Source: a bacterium
GTDB lineage: Bacteria; SM23-31
Assembly: GCA_028278455.1 (NCBI GenBank)
Contig: JANQEH010000186.1
Span: 1-64,000 of the forward strand
DNA: 64,000 nucleotides
Direction: 5' to 3'
Shown here: positions 19,977 to 30,465 of the stretch, one piece after another
Position numbering within the stretch: position 1 is the stretch's first letter
Layout: the number at the start of each line of letters is the position of its first letter
The notes under the pieces: generated by a model
The model's database searches: none
What the model saw: the letters and a program-made list of their open reading frames with translations, nothing else
Told to the model about the DNA's origin: nothing
Position numbers and translations under genes: made by a program

Positions 19977-21098
19977 ATGAAAAAGAAGATCATAAATTTT
20001 CTTAAAAATTTGTCACTTCTGTTATTCACGACGGTTATTTGTGTTTTGATCCTCGAGGTGATCGTAAGGTTATTTGTCAGCGATCTGCCTATTGAACCCC
20101 ATCCAAAAGACCTTTACATTGGCGATCCGGAGACAGGTTTTGTTCTCAATCCCGGTTTTTCGACTGTAATTGAGAACGATATAGGCCGTGCTGAGATCAG
20201 GATAAACAGCCAGTCTTTGAGGGAAGACAGAGATTATGGAGAAAAATCCCCCGGTACATTCAGAATACTTTTAGTAGGAGACTCCCAGACTTTTAATGGC
20301 GCAGTACCGCTGGAACTGACATTCGGTAAGCAGCTCGAAAAGCATCTCAACACCCGGTATGACTCCATTGAATTTGAAGTCTTAAATGCAGGTGTGCCCG
20401 GATACAACAATGGTAATCAGCTCGCGTTTCTTGAAAAATACGGTGCTGCTCTCGAACCTGACATGGTTATTCTCGGTTTCTATCATAATGATATATTGAC
20501 TAACAATACGGGAACAACGACCATAAAAATCCGGGACGGCTACATGATCTCTGAGCACGAAAATCTGAATCCGATCAGCCTGCCATATCCGGTAAAGAGA
20601 TTTCTGAGGCTGCATTCGCACCTGTATTTCTATGTTATGTGGAAAGTAGCAATATTCAGCCGAAGCAGGATCGTACCTTGGGTGGAATTATACGCAAAAA
20701 CTCCGGCAAAGGATTTTAGCAGTGACTGGGAGATAACCGGGGAGTATATCAACAGGATCCAAAAATGGACAACCGGGAACAGTACAAAACTCATGCTTCT
20801 GTATATTCCGCAAAAAGAGCAGATTGACAATGAATTATGGGAACAGGTGATCTCAGATGGAAGAGATTATGACAGGAGTCTCCCGAATAGCTATGTATTG
20901 AAGATCTGTGAAGAATCAGAGATCAGATTCTTCGATCTCTATCATGATTTTATTGCTGATAGGTCCGGTAATGGATTATACGGAGAGATCGACAAACATT
21001 TGAGCTGGTATGGCAATGAAGCAGCAGGAAAGGCAATTTTCAGGTATTTGGAAAATTCAGACATTCTAACAGGGCATATTAATAAAGAAAAGAGATAG
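19977..21098 (+). CDS. SGNH/GDSL-hydrolase-like protein with N-terminal membrane anchor
   Basis: N-terminal TM helix; FRILLVGDSQTFNGAVPLE (block I GDS), GVPGYNNGNQLAFLEKYG, ILGFYHNDI. Confidence 0.8.
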   Translation: MKKKIINFLKNLSLLLFTTVICVLILEVIVRLFVSDLPIEPHPKDLYIGDPETGFVLNPGFSTVIENDIGRAEIRINSQSLREDRDYGEKSPGTFRILLVGDSQTFNGAVPLELTFGKQLEKHLNTRYDSIEFEVLNAGVPGYNNGNQLAFLEKYGAALEPDMVILGFYHNDILTNNTGTTTIKIRDGYMISEHENLNPISLPYPVKRFLRLHSHLYFYVMWKVAIFSRSRIVPWVELYAKTPAKDFSSDWEITGEYINRIQKWTTGNSTKLMLLYIPQKEQIDNELWEQVISDGRDYDRSLPNSYVLKICEESEIRFFDLYHDFIADRSGNGLYGEIDKHLSWYGNEAAGKAIFRYLENSDILTGHINKEKR

Positions 21099-21102
21099 AA
21101 CA

Positions 21103-21525
21103 TTGAAAGCAATTATTGAAGATATAAAAAAGATCAAGAGCACCAACAAGGAGATCCGCAAATTCAGCCTACTGGTTGGTATCGTCTCCGCAGGTATAGC
21201 AGCCGTATTATTCTGGAAGGACAGCAGTATTTATTTATATTTCCTCGTTTTCGCGGGAATTCTTCTTACATTCGGTCTGGCAGTACCCTTATTGCTGAAA
21301 CCTGTTCACAAAATATGGATGTCGATCGCCGTAGTCCTCGGCTGGATCATGACGAGAATCATTCTCAGTATTCTGTTTTATCTAATTATGACACCCATAG
21401 GCCTGATCGCCAGAAATACGAAGAAGGACTTCCTGAGTCTGACTTTCAAACCGGGACACGATTCCTACTGGATACCAAAAGACAAGAATACGGAAGATAA
21501 AACCACCTTCGAAAATCAGTTCTGA
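21103..21525 (+). CDS. SxtJ-family membrane protein
   Basis: LLLKPVHKIWMSIAVVLGWIMTRIILSILFYLIMTPIGLIAR...SYWIPK is the SxtJ family pattern. Start codon TTG. Confidence 0.9.
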   Translation: MKAIIEDIKKIKSTNKEIRKFSLLVGIVSAGIAAVLFWKDSSIYLYFLVFAGILLTFGLAVPLLLKPVHKIWMSIAVVLGWIMTRIILSILFYLIMTPIGLIARNTKKDFLSLTFKPGHDSYWIPKDKNTEDKTTFENQF

Positions 21526-21535
21526 TATTAGCCCC

Positions 21536-24103
21536 CTACTCACTCCTCAAGGAATTCACCGGATCCGCCAGTGCGCTTCTGACAGCATTATAACTTACCG
21601 TCAGGAGGGCAATGACCATCACTGATACTGCTGATACTGCGAGAATATCCAGCCCGATATTTATCCTGTATGCGAAATTCTGAAGCCACTTATTCATGAA
21701 GTATGTTCCTGCCGGCAGTGCAATGATATTTGCGATCAACACCAGTTTCAGAAAGTCCTTCGAGAACATAACCACTATGCTCGAACTTGCGGCTCCAAGA
21801 ACCTTCCGGACACCGATCTCTTTAGTCCTTTGCTTTGCCATGAAGGTTGACAAACCGAGAAGCCCAAGACAAGAAATAAGTATCGCCATCGATGCAAAAT
21901 ACTTGTATATCTCCGCAAGTTTTTCTTCGCTGTGATACTGAGTGCCGATATTGTCCTCGAGAAAAGTGTAATTCAGTGGATAACCGGGCAGGAGCTTTTC
22001 GAATACACTCCGGAGATGATCCGTCGCCTCTGCTGCGGTATCACCAGCAATATCCGCAACTACATACCTGTAATTCTGCGGATTAATCATAAAAAGCATC
22101 GGGACTACCTCCGAGTGCAAGGACTTGAGGTTGAAATCACGGATCACACCGATAATCTCACCCTCAGTTCTCGCAGAAATTGACTTACCGACCGGCGATT
22201 CCAGGCCCATCTGTCTCGCCGCTTCTTCGTTTATGATATAGTTATTTATATCTGAACTATGATCTTCTGAGAAGAATCTTCCTTCAGCCATTTCAATGTT
22301 AAATGTACTTGCGAAATCATGATCAACTGATGCAATATGAAACAGCACAGTCTTATTTTCAGTATTTCCTTCCCATGTTATCCCGGAAGCAGAAGCTGTT
22401 GAACCCGTTCCGGGAAGAAAAGAGGATATTGACACATTCTCTATCAGAGGGCTTTTGAGAAATTCTTCCCTTAGAACTTCATATCTCCCGGCGATGACCG
22501 AATTGCTTCTGAAATATACTTTGTTCTGCCTGTCAAATCCAAGGCCTTTGTTCTTGAAGAAATCCACCTGTTTCAATACGGATATCGTGCTGATGATCAA
22601 AGCTACAGATATAGCGAATTGAAAGACTACCAGCGCTTTCCTTAAGCCACCGCTCCAGTAACTGGCTTTACCACCGCCTTTAAATATATTGACCGGCCGG
22701 AAAGAAGATATTACAAATGAAGGGTATATCCCTGAAATAAAAGCGGTTAATATTGCCAGACAGGCTAATCCGGTTAGAATCTGTGTTTTTCCAAAATAAG
22801 CCGGAGTGAATGTCTTCCCAGTAAGCATGCTGAAATAAGGAAGGAGGAGAATAACCGATCCGACAGCGATCATAAAAGAAACCAAAACCAGTACAGCCGA
22901 TTCAGAAAAGAACTGAACGATAAGATCTCCCTTACCTGATCCGACGACCTTCCTGATCCCGACTTCCCTTGCCCTGTTTATCGATTGAGCAGTTGTTAAA
23001 TTCATGAAATTTATACAGGCGATAGTCAAAATGAACGCAGCGATCACAGCAAACATGTAAACATATATGATAGGCCCGCCGCCGTAGAGTGAGTGAAGAT
23101 GAAGCCTGGAAAGCGGAACGGAAAAAAATTGGAACGACGTCTCTACACCAACATGTGTATCATAAAAATCAATTATTTTTGAGTCAACATCTTTTATACT
23201 GCTGGACTCATTAAGTAGAAAAAATGTCGCAAATCCGAAACTGTTCCAGTTTGTGAGGATATTGGGTCTTCCAAAATATTCAGCTATTCTGGCAAAATTA
23301 ACCAGAACATCAAAATCAAGTGTGCTGTTATCCGGAAGGTCTCTTATTACTCCTGTTATTTTAAGGCTGAAACTACCATTAACTATTATAGTCCTTCCTG
23401 CCGGATCTTCTCCTCCAAAAAGCCTCACTGCCATGCTTTCAGATATTATTGCAGAATTCTCCTCGTTTAAACAGGTCTCAGAGACACCCGATATGAAATC
23501 CAGGGTGAATACTGATGAAAATTGAGGATCGGCGAAACCTAAGGATTCATTATATTCCTTTTCATCTCCCTCAATCGATATGACTGCATCCCGCTCATAG
23601 TATCTCGTAGCAATGTCGATCCCCGGAATTTCTTCCATCATCGCAGGCCCCATGGGAGCCGGTGTACTGTATCCCCTGTCGATTGAAGTTGCAAGCTGTT
23701 CTTCAAAAGCCACCCTGTATATATTGTCGTAATTACTGTGGAACTTATCATAGTTCAATTCATTCTGTACCCATAACAGGATAAGGATGCTGCATGCTAA
23801 TCCAATACTGAGGCCGAGAATATTGATCGATGAATAAACTTTGCGTCTCTGAATATTCCTGATTGCGATCTTTATGTAATTCTTGAACATTTCATAGCTC
23901 CTGGATAATTCGCTTGAAAACATTAACGGTATATTCTTAACTACCTGGAGATAAAGCCAGATATTAGCTCTGAATGGTCCCCTGCCACTCAATTTGTAAT
24001 TATATAGTTCTTCAAAATCACCTGAAATTCCGTAATCTGAATTATCTTTAAGAAATCTCCTCAGCAGCCAAAACGCAGCAGCAGCAGAAATTCTGAATAT
24101 CAT
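21536..24103 (-). CDS. MacB/FtsX-type ABC transporter permease with N-terminal prefix domain
   Basis: Prefix (FLKDNSDYGISGDFEELYNYKLSGRGPFRANIWLYLQVVK), MacB periplasmic core, two FtsX domains with REVGIRKVVGSGKGDLIVQF and KEIGVRKVLGAASSSIVVMF. Confidence 0.93.
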   Translation of the reverse strand: MIFRISAAAAFWLLRRFLKDNSDYGISGDFEELYNYKLSGRGPFRANIWLYLQVVKNIPLMFSSELSRSYEMFKNYIKIAIRNIQRRKVYSSINILGLSIGLACSILILLWVQNELNYDKFHSNYDNIYRVAFEEQLATSIDRGYSTPAPMGPAMMEEIPGIDIATRYYERDAVISIEGDEKEYNESLGFADPQFSSVFTLDFISGVSETCLNEENSAIISESMAVRLFGGEDPAGRTIIVNGSFSLKITGVIRDLPDNSTLDFDVLVNFARIAEYFGRPNILTNWNSFGFATFFLLNESSSIKDVDSKIIDFYDTHVGVETSFQFFSVPLSRLHLHSLYGGGPIIYVYMFAVIAAFILTIACINFMNLTTAQSINRAREVGIRKVVGSGKGDLIVQFFSESAVLVLVSFMIAVGSVILLLPYFSMLTGKTFTPAYFGKTQILTGLACLAILTAFISGIYPSFVISSFRPVNIFKGGGKASYWSGGLRKALVVFQFAISVALIISTISVLKQVDFFKNKGLGFDRQNKVYFRSNSVIAGRYEVLREEFLKSPLIENVSISSFLPGTGSTASASGITWEGNTENKTVLFHIASVDHDFASTFNIEMAEGRFFSEDHSSDINNYIINEEAARQMGLESPVGKSISARTEGEIIGVIRDFNLKSLHSEVVPMLFMINPQNYRYVVADIAGDTAAEATDHLRSVFEKLLPGYPLNYTFLEDNIGTQYHSEEKLAEIYKYFASMAILISCLGLLGLSTFMAKQRTKEIGVRKVLGAASSSIVVMFSKDFLKLVLIANIIALPAGTYFMNKWLQNFAYRINIGLDILAVSAVSVMVIALLTVSYNAVRSALADPVNSLRSE

Positions 24104-24115
24104 ATAGAATCCCTG

Positions 24116-26683
24116 CTATTCATACCTGAGAGAGTTTACAGGATCGGAACCAGCAGCTTTAATGGATAAATAACCCACAGAGATCATTGCCGTTAAGAAG
24201 CACACTGCTCCGCATAATAAAAATATAGAAAGGTTTATCTCAACGCGGTATGCAAAATCCTGAAGCCATTTTTCAAGAGTATACCATGCAATAGGCCAGG
24301 AAATTATATTAGCCGTCAGGATCCAGAAAGAATAGGATTTTGTTATCAAAAGGAATATTTCCGGAACAGATGCACCGAGTGCTTTTCTAATGCCGATCTC
24401 TTTCACATTCTGTTCTACCATGAATGATACAAGGCCGAAAAGCCCCAGGCAGGCTATCAATAGGGTAAGAGCAGCAAAGGTCCTGAAAATATCTCCGAAT
24501 TTTTTTTCATCTTTATATACAGTATCGATCAGGTCATCGAGAAAGAAATACTCAAAATTTGCAGAATCAGTAACAGATTTCCATCTCCTTTCGATCAATC
24601 TCATTGCTCCGCTGATATCCCGGCTATTTATTTTTATAGAAATGAACTCAAAACCCCTATCATGCCTTTTTGGCGTGATAATCAGTGGTTCTATTTCCTC
24701 ATAAAGAGGCGCAAAATTGTAATCCTCTACAACACCTATCACCGTAAAATCAATGTTTCTATTAATAATTTTACCTATCGGATCATTCCACCCAAGCTTT
24801 CTGACAAGCGCCTCATTTATTAAGCAGGCAGTTTGATCCGTTGAGTATTGTTCCGAGAATTTTCTTCCTCTAACGGTCTTCAGCCCCATCATATCCAGAT
24901 AATCATAGCAGACTTCGAGAATGTGAATCTGCATCGGTTCTTCGATTCCCTCCGGAATATACCCGTTGGTTGCCAGTCCTCTTCCGGGATAATCGCTTGA
25001 AACGCATGTACTCTCTACTTCTGACAGAGAATTGAACTCATGCTTAATTATATCGTATTTTCTCTGTACATCTTTTCCTATTAGGGGCACTACTAGAATG
25101 CTCTCCCTGTTGAATCCAAGTTTACTGTTCCGAATGTGATTAAGCTGCAGATATACGAATGATGTAAATATAATCAATCCTATCGATACGGCGAATTGAA
25201 ATATCACCAGGGTGCTTTTCAGACTGATCCGGCTTTTAGTCCTTTTCAATAGTTTACCTTCAATGATATCTACAGGTTTAAAGGACGACATGAAAAGCGC
25301 CGGATAACTGCCCGATATAATACTGACAAACAGCAGTAACAGAATTAAAGCTAAAAAAATTGATGGATTCAATAGCTGGATTATAGTCAATTCTCTGCCT
25401 GAAAATTCGGCAAATACCGGCAGGAGCAGCAATAGTAAAAGCATTCCGGCGAGGAATCCAGTAAAACTCATGATAAATGATTCGCCCATAAACTGTTTTA
25501 TTAGTGCAGCCCTTCTTGCGCCTGATACTTTTCTGATCCCGATCTCTTTTGCCCTCTTGCTTGACCTGGCTGTTGACATATTCATTGAATTTATACAGGC
25601 AATCAGCATAATGATCAATGCCACGGATGAGAAAAGATATACATTACCTGAGTATCCGTCAACATGTAAATGAATATCCCTGAGTGGCTGGAGATAGAGT
25701 TTCTGAGATACATCATCGGAATAGAAAGGTGTATGCCTCTTCAGGAATTCCGGCAGCTTTGCCTCAAGATCAGCGGCAGTTACATTGTTTTTCATCTTGC
25801 AGTAGGTTATGTACCTGTTGCCTCCATCCCATCCGAGATATAATCCCGGCAACTTATACAGGGTACTGAAGGAGATCAATGCCGAAAACTTCAGGTCCGA
25901 ATTTACAGGAGGATCTTTAGCTATCCCGGTAACAGTAAGCACTGTTTCATTATTTAACAGGATGACCTTACCTGTGGGATCAACATCTCCGAAATATTTT
26001 GATGCCAGGCTTTCTGTAAGAACTATCGAGAAAGGTTCGGCAAGTGCCTGATCTTTTCCACCGGTAATAAGATCGAATGAGAAAAGACCAAAAAATTCCG
26101 CATCGGCATAAGAAATATTATACTCCAAAAATCTTTTATTTTCTGATGACAGATATCCTGAAAATGGTTTGTGAAACCTGACAGCATATTCAATTTCAGG
26201 AAATTCATCGAGCAATGACGGCCCCAGTGAAGCAAGGTATACATGAGAGTCGTATTCCCCTCCATCAGCATATTGTATATAATGACTCACCCGGTATATA
26301 TCATCAGCGTTTTCATGGAATGAGTCGTAACTCATTTCATATTGCACATAGAGGATTATCATAACGCAGCATGAAAGTCCGAGGCTTAAGCCGAAAATGT
26401 TGATTAGGGAATAGACCTTATTCCTCAAGATACTCCTGAAAGAGATCTTCATGTAATTCTTAATCATACTGACATTTTTTGAAGTTTGTGTTGAAACTAT
26501 CATAGGGATCATCTTGATTATCTGGCTCCAAAGCCATATATAAGTTCGCAGTCTTCCTTTTTCGATACAGTATATATTATACAGTTCCTCGATATCACCG
26601 ATTAGTCCGTAATTCCCGGTTCTGGTGAGAAATTCTCCCAGAATATATAATACAATACTTGAAGACTTTTCAGGTGATCGCAT
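24116..26683 (-). CDS. MacB/FtsX-type ABC transporter permease with N-terminal prefix domain
   Basis: Prefix (GNYGLIGDIEELYNIYCIEKGRLRTYIWLWSQIIK); KEIGIRKVSGARRAALIKQF and KEIGIRKALGASVPEIFLL. Confidence 0.93.
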   Translation of the reverse strand: MRSPEKSSSIVLYILGEFLTRTGNYGLIGDIEELYNIYCIEKGRLRTYIWLWSQIIKMIPMIVSTQTSKNVSMIKNYMKISFRSILRNKVYSLINIFGLSLGLSCCVMIILYVQYEMSYDSFHENADDIYRVSHYIQYADGGEYDSHVYLASLGPSLLDEFPEIEYAVRFHKPFSGYLSSENKRFLEYNISYADAEFFGLFSFDLITGGKDQALAEPFSIVLTESLASKYFGDVDPTGKVILLNNETVLTVTGIAKDPPVNSDLKFSALISFSTLYKLPGLYLGWDGGNRYITYCKMKNNVTAADLEAKLPEFLKRHTPFYSDDVSQKLYLQPLRDIHLHVDGYSGNVYLFSSVALIIMLIACINSMNMSTARSSKRAKEIGIRKVSGARRAALIKQFMGESFIMSFTGFLAGMLLLLLLLPVFAEFSGRELTIIQLLNPSIFLALILLLLFVSIISGSYPALFMSSFKPVDIIEGKLLKRTKSRISLKSTLVIFQFAVSIGLIIFTSFVYLQLNHIRNSKLGFNRESILVVPLIGKDVQRKYDIIKHEFNSLSEVESTCVSSDYPGRGLATNGYIPEGIEEPMQIHILEVCYDYLDMMGLKTVRGRKFSEQYSTDQTACLINEALVRKLGWNDPIGKIINRNIDFTVIGVVEDYNFAPLYEEIEPLIITPKRHDRGFEFISIKINSRDISGAMRLIERRWKSVTDSANFEYFFLDDLIDTVYKDEKKFGDIFRTFAALTLLIACLGLFGLVSFMVEQNVKEIGIRKALGASVPEIFLLITKSYSFWILTANIISWPIAWYTLEKWLQDFAYRVEINLSIFLLCGAVCFLTAMISVGYLSIKAAGSDPVNSLRYE

Positions 26684-26686
26684 AAT

Positions 26687-27016
26687 CTATTTCTCAGTCG
26701 AGTATTTAAATTCAGGAAGGTCCTTCCAGAACTCTTCATGAGTTTTCTTTGAATCCATGAGAGCTTGAACACCTTCTTTCGATAGCCTGTAATATCTTTT
26801 ACTCTGCCCCCCCCTTATTGGTGTCGGCTCCCCTCTTACAGCATGAAGATAACCTTTCTTAACAAGCCGCTCCAATGGGAAATATACCCCACCTATAGCC
26901 AGTTCCTTTCCGGTTACTTTCTGAATATTCTGGTAGATCGTCGTTCCGTAAGCTTCATCCTTGAGTTTCCAGACTGAAAGAAGGATCTGCTCTTCAAATT
27001 TTGTTAGCTCTGACAT
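26687..27016 (-). CDS. PadR family transcriptional regulator
   Basis: EEQILLSVWKLKDEAYGTTIYQNIQKVTGKELAIGGVYFPLERLVKKGYL...RGGQSKRYYRLSKEG. Confidence 0.93.
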   Translation of the reverse strand: MSELTKFEEQILLSVWKLKDEAYGTTIYQNIQKVTGKELAIGGVYFPLERLVKKGYLHAVRGEPTPIRGGQSKRYYRLSKEGVQALMDSKKTHEEFWKDLPEFKYSTEK

Positions 27017-27266
27017 TTATTCCTCTATGTTTTTTCAATTCTGCTTTTTTGAAAAGTACTGCAAAAAAACCAGCCGGATTATTTCAGCTTTTATGAATAG
27101 ACTCTACTTATAAGACGTAATGACCTTAAAAAGGTTGCCGAAAAACTCATCAATCAGGATATCAGATAAAAAATATAAAAAAATGTTGCTTAAACAAATA
27201 AATTATTTAAATTTTAATAAGTTCTCTCTCACCTTAATTACTATTTTAAAATCAGGGGCTCTAAAC

Positions 27267-28970
27267 ATGAAGATCATGATGGATGTAAATATCAGTTCGA
27301 TCCTGATAATATTCTTATTTCTGTTCCCTATAATATTGGGCGGATGTACGCAGAAATCTCCGGTTTCAGCAGATATTATCCTTACTAATGGGAAGATCTG
27401 GACCGTTGATAAAAATCTCCCTCAGGCAGAAGCAGTAGCAGTTTGGAGAGACCGTATACTCGCTGTCGGTTCTTCAGATGAATTAAGTCTGCTGATCGGC
27501 CATGACACAGAGATAATTGATTTGGAAGGAAAGCTCGTACTTCCCGGATTCATTGATAATCATACTCATTTCCTGCAGGGAGGCTTCTGGTTATCTGAGG
27601 TCAGATTGAAGGATGCTGAGAGTCCTGATGAATTCGGTAGGAGGCTGGCAGCTAAATCTAGTGAGCTTCCGCCCGGCAAATGGCTGAAAGGCGGTACTTG
27701 GGACCATGACAACTGGGCCGGCGGGGAATTGCCTACAGCAGAACTTATCGACAGGTATGTGCAGGACAGGCCTGTATTCGTGATCAGGTACGACGGCCAC
27801 ATGGGTGTAGCAAACAGCAAGGCTTTAAAAATGGCCGGTATCACATCTGAAACAAAAGATCCACCGGGTGGGATTATCGTTAGAAAACCCGGTACACGTG
27901 AGCCTGCCGGAGTGCTGAAGGATACGGCGATGGATCTCGTATACCGGATAATTCCAGCTCCGGACAAGGAAGAGGTCAGGTTTGCCGTCGAAGCCGGGCT
28001 CAGGGAAGCCAGTAGAGTAGGTGTAACCAGCTTGAATGAAATGGATTACGGCAACGATACATTCGTTGTACTCCAGGAACTAATGGAAGAAGGAAATCTT
28101 ACATGCAGGATAGACATGCGGATACCGCTGAACAACTGGAAACAACTTGATAATATCGGCTTCAGAAAGAATTTCAGGAGCAGCGATTTTCTCAAAATTG
28201 GCGGATTAAAGGCTTTCGTGGACGGCTCCCTTGGATCAAGCACGGCCCTCTTCTTCGAACCTTATGTTCAAAATCCCAACACATCCGGAGTATTCGTAAC
28301 TTATCCGGATGATCTTCTCGGAGATATACTCCCCGCGGATGAAGCCGGATTTCATATCGCGGTTCATGCGATCGGAGACAGAGCAAATTCTGAGATCCTC
28401 GATATATATGAGGAAGTTATCAAAATAAATGGTGAGCGTGACAGACGATTCAGAATTGAACATGCACAGCATATTATCCCGTCGGATTTCAAAAGGTTTG
28501 CTGACTTAGGAGTGATCGCTTGTGTTCAACCGTATCATGCAATTGACGATGGAAGATGGGTGGAAAAAAGGATTGGTCCTGAGCGTGTAAAGACCACTTA
28601 TCCATTTAAGACATTTCTGGATAATAATATATTAATGTGTTTCGGCTCAGATTGGGTTGTTGCCCCGCTTGATCCAATTACCGGGATAGATGCCGCAGTT
28701 ACCAGGAGAACAACAGACGGCAAAAATCCGGAAGGATGGATGCCGGAACAGAGGATCAGTGTGGAAGAGGCTATCAAAGCATATACTCTTACATCAGCTT
28801 ATGCTTCATTCGACGAGAAGATCAAGGGTACGATAACTAAAGGTAAATTAGCCGACCTGATTATACTTTCTCAAGATATCCTGACCATTTCTCCTGAAGA
28901 TATTCCTTCTACTGAAGTTCTCACAACTATTGTCGGAGGCAAAATAGTCTTTGAAAAAAATCCGGATTGA
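27267..28970 (+). CDS. YtcJ-like metal-dependent amidohydrolase, predicted lipoprotein
   Basis: Lipobox ILGGC; ADIILTNGKIWTVD, LPGFIDNHTHFLQGG, HAIGDRANSEILD, FGSDWVVAPLDP. ATG at 27267 fits the signal peptide better than the track start 27120. Confidence 0.92.
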   Translation: MKIMMDVNISSILIIFLFLFPIILGGCTQKSPVSADIILTNGKIWTVDKNLPQAEAVAVWRDRILAVGSSDELSLLIGHDTEIIDLEGKLVLPGFIDNHTHFLQGGFWLSEVRLKDAESPDEFGRRLAAKSSELPPGKWLKGGTWDHDNWAGGELPTAELIDRYVQDRPVFVIRYDGHMGVANSKALKMAGITSETKDPPGGIIVRKPGTREPAGVLKDTAMDLVYRIIPAPDKEEVRFAVEAGLREASRVGVTSLNEMDYGNDTFVVLQELMEEGNLTCRIDMRIPLNNWKQLDNIGFRKNFRSSDFLKIGGLKAFVDGSLGSSTALFFEPYVQNPNTSGVFVTYPDDLLGDILPADEAGFHIAVHAIGDRANSEILDIYEEVIKINGERDRRFRIEHAQHIIPSDFKRFADLGVIACVQPYHAIDDGRWVEKRIGPERVKTTYPFKTFLDNNILMCFGSDWVVAPLDPITGIDAAVTRRTTDGKNPEGWMPEQRISVEEAIKAYTLTSAYASFDEKIKGTITKGKLADLIILSQDILTISPEDIPSTEVLTTIVGGKIVFEKNPD

Positions 28971-29131
28971 GTATTCGGTTGTAGGGTGATTTTCTTCTTA
29001 ATTAATATGAATATTTGAGTATTTATGTTGTAGACAATACTCGATTATCATATATTCAGACAATCTGTATGAATATAATACTTATTTCATGAGATGGTAA
29101 TAATATGAACCTTTAGAAAAGGAGTTGTCTC

Positions 29132-30451
29132 ATGAGTTTTGATCCAGTATTTCTTTCCAGAATTCAGTTTGCCTTAACAGTCGGTTTCCATTTTATATTT
29201 CCACCAATTTCCATAGGCCTCGCATGGCTGCTTGTTGTGATTGAGTGGAAGGGATGGAAGAATAACGATGACCATTTTATCAGGCTCGGTAAATTCTTCG
29301 CGAAGATCCTTGCGCTGACTTTTGCATTAGGTGTCGCTACGGGTATAGTTATGGAGTTCCAGTTCGGCACAAACTGGGCTGTATATTCGAAGTTCGTTGG
29401 TGATATTTTTGGCGCCCCTCTTGCCGCCGAAGGCGTATTTGCTTTCTTCCTTGAATCATCATTTCTCGGGCTTTACCTGTTCGGTAGAAACAGGGTATCC
29501 AAAGGACTTCACTGGTTCTCGATTTTCATGGTAGCAATTGGAGCAACTATCTCGGCATTCTGGATCATTGTGGCGAATTCATGGCAGCAGACTCCTGCCG
29601 GATTCATCCTCCAGAATGGACGTGCCGAGCTGACTAGTTTCATGGCTGCGGTATTCAATCCATCTACGATCCTCAGGTATACTCATACTATGGTCTCCTG
29701 CATGATTATGGGTGCATTTTTCATGGCAGGGATTTCAGCGTACCTGATCCTGAATAATAAAGCTGCAGAGACTGCGAAAAGGTCATTGAAGCTTTCGATT
29801 ATATTTGGTTTTGTGTTTTCTCTTCTTGCGTTGTTTCCAACCGGTCATGAGCACGCGAAACAGGTTGCAGAGACACAACCGGAAAAATTTGCTGTTATGG
29901 AAGGACTCTATACTTCATCGGATTCTGCTCCTCTGATGATCTTCGGCTATCCTGTCGAGGCTCCACCGGAGATGAAGCTGCCAATTGAGATACCCGGTCT
30001 GCTCAGCTGGATGGCATTCGGGGATTTTAATCATCCTGTAAAAGGCCTGGACCAATTCGATCCGGAAGAAATCCCTCCGCTATGGCTCCCGTTCGTATCA
30101 TTTCATAATATGGTGATACTCGGTGGATTGTTCATTCTTTTAATGACTATAGGTGTTTATAAATTATTCAGAAACACGCTATATGAAAGTAAAAAATTCC
30201 TGAAAATTCTAATCTGGGCTATCCCCTTACCGATGGCCGCGATCCAGATGGGATGGATAGTTGCAGAGGTTGGTAGACAGCCATGGATAGTTTACGGTCT
30301 ACTGAAAACAAAAGATGCAGCATCCGTTACTGTTTCTGCAGGTGAAATAATGTTCTCCATAATCCTCTTCGGACTTATCTACGTGCTCTTGTTCTTTGTA
30401 TATATGTTCATACTTCTCAGAAAGATAAAACACGGTCCGGAACCCGCATAA
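29132..30451 (+). CDS. cydA: Cytochrome bd-type ubiquinol oxidase subunit I
   Basis: RIQFALTVGFHFIFPPISIGLAW, EFQFGTNWAVYSKFVGDIFGAPLAAEGVFAFFLESSFLGLYLFG, GWIVAEVGRQPWIVYG. Confidence 0.95.
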   Translation: MSFDPVFLSRIQFALTVGFHFIFPPISIGLAWLLVVIEWKGWKNNDDHFIRLGKFFAKILALTFALGVATGIVMEFQFGTNWAVYSKFVGDIFGAPLAAEGVFAFFLESSFLGLYLFGRNRVSKGLHWFSIFMVAIGATISAFWIIVANSWQQTPAGFILQNGRAELTSFMAAVFNPSTILRYTHTMVSCMIMGAFFMAGISAYLILNNKAAETAKRSLKLSIIFGFVFSLLALFPTGHEHAKQVAETQPEKFAVMEGLYTSSDSAPLMIFGYPVEAPPEMKLPIEIPGLLSWMAFGDFNHPVKGLDQFDPEEIPPLWLPFVSFHNMVILGGLFILLMTIGVYKLFRNTLYESKKFLKILIWAIPLPMAAIQMGWIVAEVGRQPWIVYGLLKTKDAASVTVSAGEIMFSIILFGLIYVLLFFVYMFILLRKIKHGPEPA

Positions 30452-30465
30452 AATAGGAGGCAAAA

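Noticed and set aside
17956-21525. Saxitoxin biosynthesis locus
   Set aside because: Only SxtI/J/K-like genes are present; no sxtA, sxtG or tailoring genes in the window, so toxin production is not supported.
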